Source: Amorphochlora amoebiformis (Eukaryota > Cercozoa > Chlorarachniophyceae). Taken from it: a DNA stretch of 64,000 nucleotides. Position numbers and translations under genes: made by a program. Of the stretch, positions 45,228-64,000 are shown one piece after another. The stretch lies in contig BAAHQB010000043.1 of NCBI GenBank assembly GCA_054601695.1, positions 806,001-870,000 on the forward strand. Direction: 5' to 3'. The stretch's first letter is position 1; each line of letters begins with the position of its first letter. The notes beneath the pieces are model-generated. The model did no database searches. It worked only from the letters and a program-made list of their open reading frames with translations, and was not told the DNA's origin.

Positions 45228-45365
45228 GTATGTATATATATTTGTATATATATAATATTCACATATGTATATTTGTCGTGCCTTGGGATCAATTCCTGTG
45301 TTTTGGTCTAAGTTGCTCTCCAGATCGATATTTGACGGGTTTCCAACAATAAAACAATCGCTACC
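42351..45365 (-). CDS. Unrecognised multi-exon gene
   Basis: Nine exons, all in phase: 45365-45263 ([18 protein letters not shown]), 44943-44857 ([17 protein letters not shown]), 44287-44253 ([11 protein letters not shown]), 44023-43986 ([12 protein letters not shown]), 43723-43687, 43218-43138 ([15 protein letters not shown]), 43034-42982 ([17 protein letters not shown]), 42873-42821 ([17 protein letters not shown]) and 42589-42351 ([30 protein letters not shown], stop TAA). The chain runs over 170 codons without a phase break, which is strong internal support. The product looks helical and soluble; I do not recognise it. Possible earlier exons: 45699-45627 ([16 protein letters not shown]), 46547-46493 (IREAIALRIVAREH) and 47711-47666. 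Confidence 0.6.
42650..43030. repeat. CTAG-rich stretch overlapping two exons
   Basis: The tetramer CTAG occurs about 15-20 times here, with palindromes such as tagtctagactatagtctag and agtagctagtactagtag. Two exons of the minus-strand gene lie inside it. Confidence 0.85.
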
Positions 45366-48352
<2,987 letters not shown>

Positions 48353-48426
48353 TTAAACTATCTGTCCCCTCTCTCGGCCACCACCTAATCCTTCTTCTAC
48401 ATCCACTCGCCTCCCTAATATATGCA

Positions 48427-48475
<49 letters not shown>

Positions 48476-48940
48476 ATCTCTCTTTCTATCTCTCATTCCA
48501 TATCTCTCTATGTCTCTCTGTTTCTCTCTCCTTTCTCTCTTTCCCTGGAGGGTATGTATGTGTGTGTGTATATGAGACAAGGACGAGGGGGGGAGATCTA
48601 TCTCTTTCTATTTTCTCTTTCTATCATTCCCTTTCTCTGTCTCTCTCTGTCTCTGTCTCTCTCAGAGAGAGAGAGAGAGAGCAAGAGAGAGAGAGGAGAG
48701 AGAGCGAGAGAGAGAGAGGAGAGAAAGGGAGCGGATTGAATTTGAGAGGTATACGTATTCGAGATTGAGGATAAGAGAGTGGAAGAAAAGGGTAAGTGAG
48801 AGCGAGAGAGAGGGAGAATTAAAGGGATGAATTAGAGGGTGAGGAGAGAGGGAAAAGATCGATCCAAGGACCCTGTTTGCCACCAAGAGACTTGGTATAT
48901 AACATACACATACATATAAATATATATATATATATACATG

Positions 48941-48985
<45 letters not shown>

Positions 48986-49001
48986 TGTATTGTATACACA
49001 C

Positions 49002-49045
<44 letters not shown>

Positions 49046-49090
49046 TTATTTTTATATTAACATCCATATAACTAGACATAATGTATACAT

Positions 49091-49144
<54 letters not shown>

Positions 49145-49353
49145 GTATAATATATGTATGTATATGTATATGTAAGTACATATTAATAATAGTAATAAAA
49201 AGAATGTTAACTTTATATATTACATGTGCAAAAATGCAAACATATACACATGCATGTATTTACATGTAAACATTCCAAAACGCAATACCTACATGCATAT
49301 ATATAAATATATTATACACATGTATATATATATATATATATATGTATATAATA

Positions 49354-49396
<43 letters not shown>

Positions 49397-49411
49397 AATA
49401 TACATATATGT

Positions 49412-49443
<32 letters not shown>

Positions 49444-50293
49444 TATAAGGTATATATATACATATATATTAAATATTTATCACCAAAATCCATTCTTGAG
49501 AGTAACCTGACTTGTAACTCTCCCTTTCTCGAATCTTCCCAAAGGATTTCCCTCCCTACAGTTAGATACAGTTACGTTTTGCTAATGGGTTGGGATGCCG
49601 GGGTAGGGTTAGGGTTAGGGTTAGGTTAGGTTGATGTTGGGGTCACTATGATAGAAGAGAGTAAGAAGAGAAATGGATGAGAGAGACAGGGTGAGGTGAG
49701 GAGAGGAGTGAGTGAGAGAGCGTGTAAGAGAGGAAAGGAATCAGAGTGAGGGACAGCATGTATCTCACCAAAATCTATTCTTAGATCCCCTATCTCCCCT
49801 TAGTCCATTTCCCCTTTCTCTCGCTTTCTTTTCTCCCTCTCTCTAATCGCTCTCGTTCCTCAATAACCTATAGCTCTTTTTTCTCCCCTTCTCTGCAAAT
49901 CTTTCTCCCAATCTCTCTTCCAGTCTTGCAAAGAAGGTGTACCTCAAGGCTTTTCTTAGATAAGTATACGGTGACCAGTATCGACTGAGAATCAGACCCA
50001 CGGCCGCTTTCTTTTTCAAGTTGTCGGCAAATGTCCAGCTGGAGCAGGTTTGAGAGAGATGAGTTAACGGTTAGGAGTAGAACTGGTCTCAATCTTTCAT
50101 TTGTTTCGCTTGATAGCTTCTCTCTCTATCTCTCCATATCTTTTTTCCCTCTCTTTCTGTATGGTGTTTCGATACCGTTTTTGGTGGTAGATAGGACCTC
50201 CATTCTGTTGGGTCTGGGCAGGGGGTGGGCGTGGGTTAGGGTGGGAGTAGGGTTAAGTTGAGATTAGGATTGTGGTTCGCCGTGTCCTCTATG

Positions 50294-50336
<43 letters not shown>

Positions 50337-50526
50337 GTATTTACATACACACACACACACACACACAAACATATATATATATATATATATAAATATATAT
50401 AAATATATATATATATATTTAAGATTTATTTGTCATATTTTTTATTGTGTGTAGGATATTCTATATGTGTAAATATCTAAATACATATATACTTACAAAT
50501 ATATCTTATATATACATATATAATAT

Positions 50527-50564
<38 letters not shown>

Positions 50565-50597
50565 ATATGTATATACACATATATAAATAAATATATA

Positions 50598-50641
<44 letters not shown>

Positions 50642-50667
50642 ATAAACGTACATATGTATATATACTA

Positions 50668-50714
<47 letters not shown>

Positions 50715-50857
50715 CACATATATACATACACACATACACATCCACATAAAATATATATATATATATAATATATATACTATATATATATATATATATATAT
50801 ACATACATATATACATGACATACCTTTACACACAAATACATATATACATATATATAC

Positions 50858-50890
<33 letters not shown>

Positions 50891-50926
50891 TCATATATAT
50901 ACATATATATAATATATATATATATT

Positions 50927-51007
<81 letters not shown>

Positions 51008-51059
51008 GTAATATTGAAATATAAATATATGTACATATATATATATATATAATACTGAA

Positions 51060-51104
<45 letters not shown>

Positions 51105-51182
51105 ATGTATACTAGATCACATTTGTCGCTTAAATAATATATGTGCATTGGACGTTGCATCTATAATTAAACGTATATTATA

Positions 51183-51219
<37 letters not shown>

Positions 51220-51285
51220 ATATAATATATATATATATATTTATATAGATATACAATTTTATATACTTACATGTATGTGTAAATG

Positions 51286-51340
<55 letters not shown>

Positions 51341-51448
51341 ATATATATTATACATCTATACACACACACACTCATGTATATATATATATATGTGTATATA
51401 TATGTATATAAATATACATCTATATATATATATGTATATGTATATATG

Positions 51449-51479
<31 letters not shown>

Positions 51480-51981
51480 GTATATATATATATATAAATA
51501 TATTTGCGTGTGTATATGAGTGCACATAACAAAAACCTTCAGAAACTTCCGTAAAATCGTTAAAGGTATCCCAGAAAGTTTCTTTGATGCTACCAACCAT
51601 AATCATCAAAATGTGTGTATGTACTTACTATTAACGTATGTTTCTAATAATTTACATGGGCACATTACACACACACACACATACACATACATATGAGTGT
51701 ATATGTACATATATATATATATATATATACATATATTATATATATATATATATATATATTATTCATACATAAACATTGAAAATGAACTTGCGTTCAATTG
51801 AGATCAAGATCGTACTCATCTGGATTAGGGTGGGTAGAGTTCCGTTAGTGCAACGGTTCACCTTCTGACTTGTCAAAGTGGAGAAAATCAAGCGGAAGGG
51901 ACGATGATGCCGTGTGTTTCCTTCTTTTTTCAACTTTCTCGTCGTCGTGTTTGCACATCTTTCTCGTGCGTTTGAGTGCAT
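48353..51981 (-). CDS. Unrecognised multi-exon gene, start and stop present
   Basis: Exons: 51981-51862 (ATG, basic N-terminus, [17 protein letters not shown]), 51819-51788, 51589-51547 ([14 protein letters not shown]), 51160-51113 ([16 protein letters not shown]), gap, 50204-50176 (WRSYLPPKT), 50038-49943 ([28 protein letters not shown]), 49581-49507 ([17 protein letters not shown]), 48890-48872 and 48414-48353 ([19 protein letters not shown], stop TAA). Phases agree except at the gap between 51113 and 50204. The basic, hydroxylated start could be a transit peptide, but this is inference. No family was recognised. Several acceptors follow CCCTAA-like sequence, and the last follows a (CT)n run. 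Confidence 0.58.
48417..48900. repeat. (GA)n/(CT)n arrays
   Basis: (GA)n at 48430-48472 is (CT)n on the sense strand just before the last acceptor of the minus-strand gene. Mixed CT then GA arrays follow at 48475-48545 and 48595-48860. Frames here are Ser/Leu or Arg/Glu repeats, not genes. Confidence 0.85.
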
Positions 51982-52047
51982 ACGTGTGGGCTGAATACAT
52001 ATACAATTCTTTTGATATTAACACACATACTCACACATACACACATG

Positions 52048-52098
<51 letters not shown>

Positions 52099-52167
52099 AC
52101 ATATACATATATACACATATTATATCTACACACATATACACATACACACGCATATTACATATATATG

Positions 52168-52260
<93 letters not shown>

Positions 52261-52891
52261 TACACACGTACACATACACATATACACATACCTATATATA
52301 CGTATACATACAAATAATATATACGTATAACACACACATACATAATATATACATATACATATGTATACACACAAACATACACACACATATATACATACAC
52401 ACATGTATGTATGTAAGGTTATATGCATTCTTCCGGATACGTTATGTCTACATGTGTGCGTGCATGCAACATGTATTCACAAAACTATCTCGAAACAACC
52501 CCAGTGCATAGTCTGCAACAAACATCACAAGACCTAGAAAAGGGATTGAGTTTAGGCGCATGCGTCGGTTCAGGGAGAGAAGGAGGTCCTGCCCGTGAAC
52601 AAATAACCGATTCGGATTCCACAGTTCATGTTAAACTTGCAAAAACTTCACAGATTTCTCATACTTCAGAGATCCTTGGCTACCTTGATCCATGGGTGGG
52701 GAAGAAACCCTCTTATTTGACCGCAATCTGGTAGAATATCTCGTCGCCATTTCGTTTGCGCGGCATTCAAGCGCACGTGTCACCCGGAGCCCACGGAACC
52801 CACGCCTCCCATTCAAGACGTGACATAATCCAAAGTCACGGATTGTGTTTCTGAAACTGTAAGGAAAAGTGAAACCTCAAATACCAAGTCA
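51982..52891. promoter_or_regulatory. Shared upstream region of a divergent gene pair
   Basis: 910 bp between the minus-strand ATG at 51981 and the plus-strand ATG at 52892. Left part is (CA)n and (TA)n; 52410-52890 is unique. GTCAC/CGTGAC elements at 52773-52780, 52819-52824 and 52835-52840 sit within 120 bp of the plus-strand start. Confidence 0.5.

Positions 52892-64000
<11,109 letters not shown>

Overview
The window is nuclear DNA of an intron-rich eukaryote. Roughly two thirds of it is microsatellite, mostly (TA)n, with (TG/CA)n, (GA/CT)n and one very long (CG)n run. Almost every long open frame is a translation of (TA)n and is not a gene. The coding DNA is cut into exons of about 12-180 bp inside this background. 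I found it by looking in the non-repeat islands for stretches bounded by AG and GT and keeping chains whose reading phases agree across introns. All introns used are GT-AG. No RNA-seq or database search was possible, so every gene model is a reading from sequence.

Layout, left to right: (1) 636-3053, minus: a short-chain dehydrogenase close to the NYC1/NOL chlorophyll b reductase type, running off the left edge. (2) 5115-30451, minus: an almost complete VPS18 (HOPS/CORVET core subunit) gene of about 45 small exons over 25 kb. (3) 32917-38703, minus: an unrecognised gene. (4) 38945-39643, minus: a short unrecognised gene. (5) 40979-41291, minus: the end of an unrecognised gene. (6) 42351-45365 and perhaps to 47711, minus: an unrecognised gene. 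(7) 48353-51981, minus: an unrecognised gene. (8) 52892 to the right edge, plus: a secretory-pathway protein of at least 442 codons in 20 exons that looks like a glycosyltransferase. Genes 7 and 8 diverge from a shared 910-bp upstream region.

Degenerate TTAGGG/CCCTAA tracts occur throughout, in both orientations, inside introns. They tend to read TTAGGG on the sense strand after donors and CCCTAA on the sense strand before acceptors, so they look like intron components rather than a chromosome end. CGTGAC/GTCACG motifs cluster near several gene starts.

The organism cannot be named from this window. Canonical GT-AG introns, the TTAGGG-type repeat and the NYC1/NOL-like enzyme fit a photosynthetic protist or alga. 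VPS18 is general eukaryotic housekeeping. The genes share no obvious pathway.
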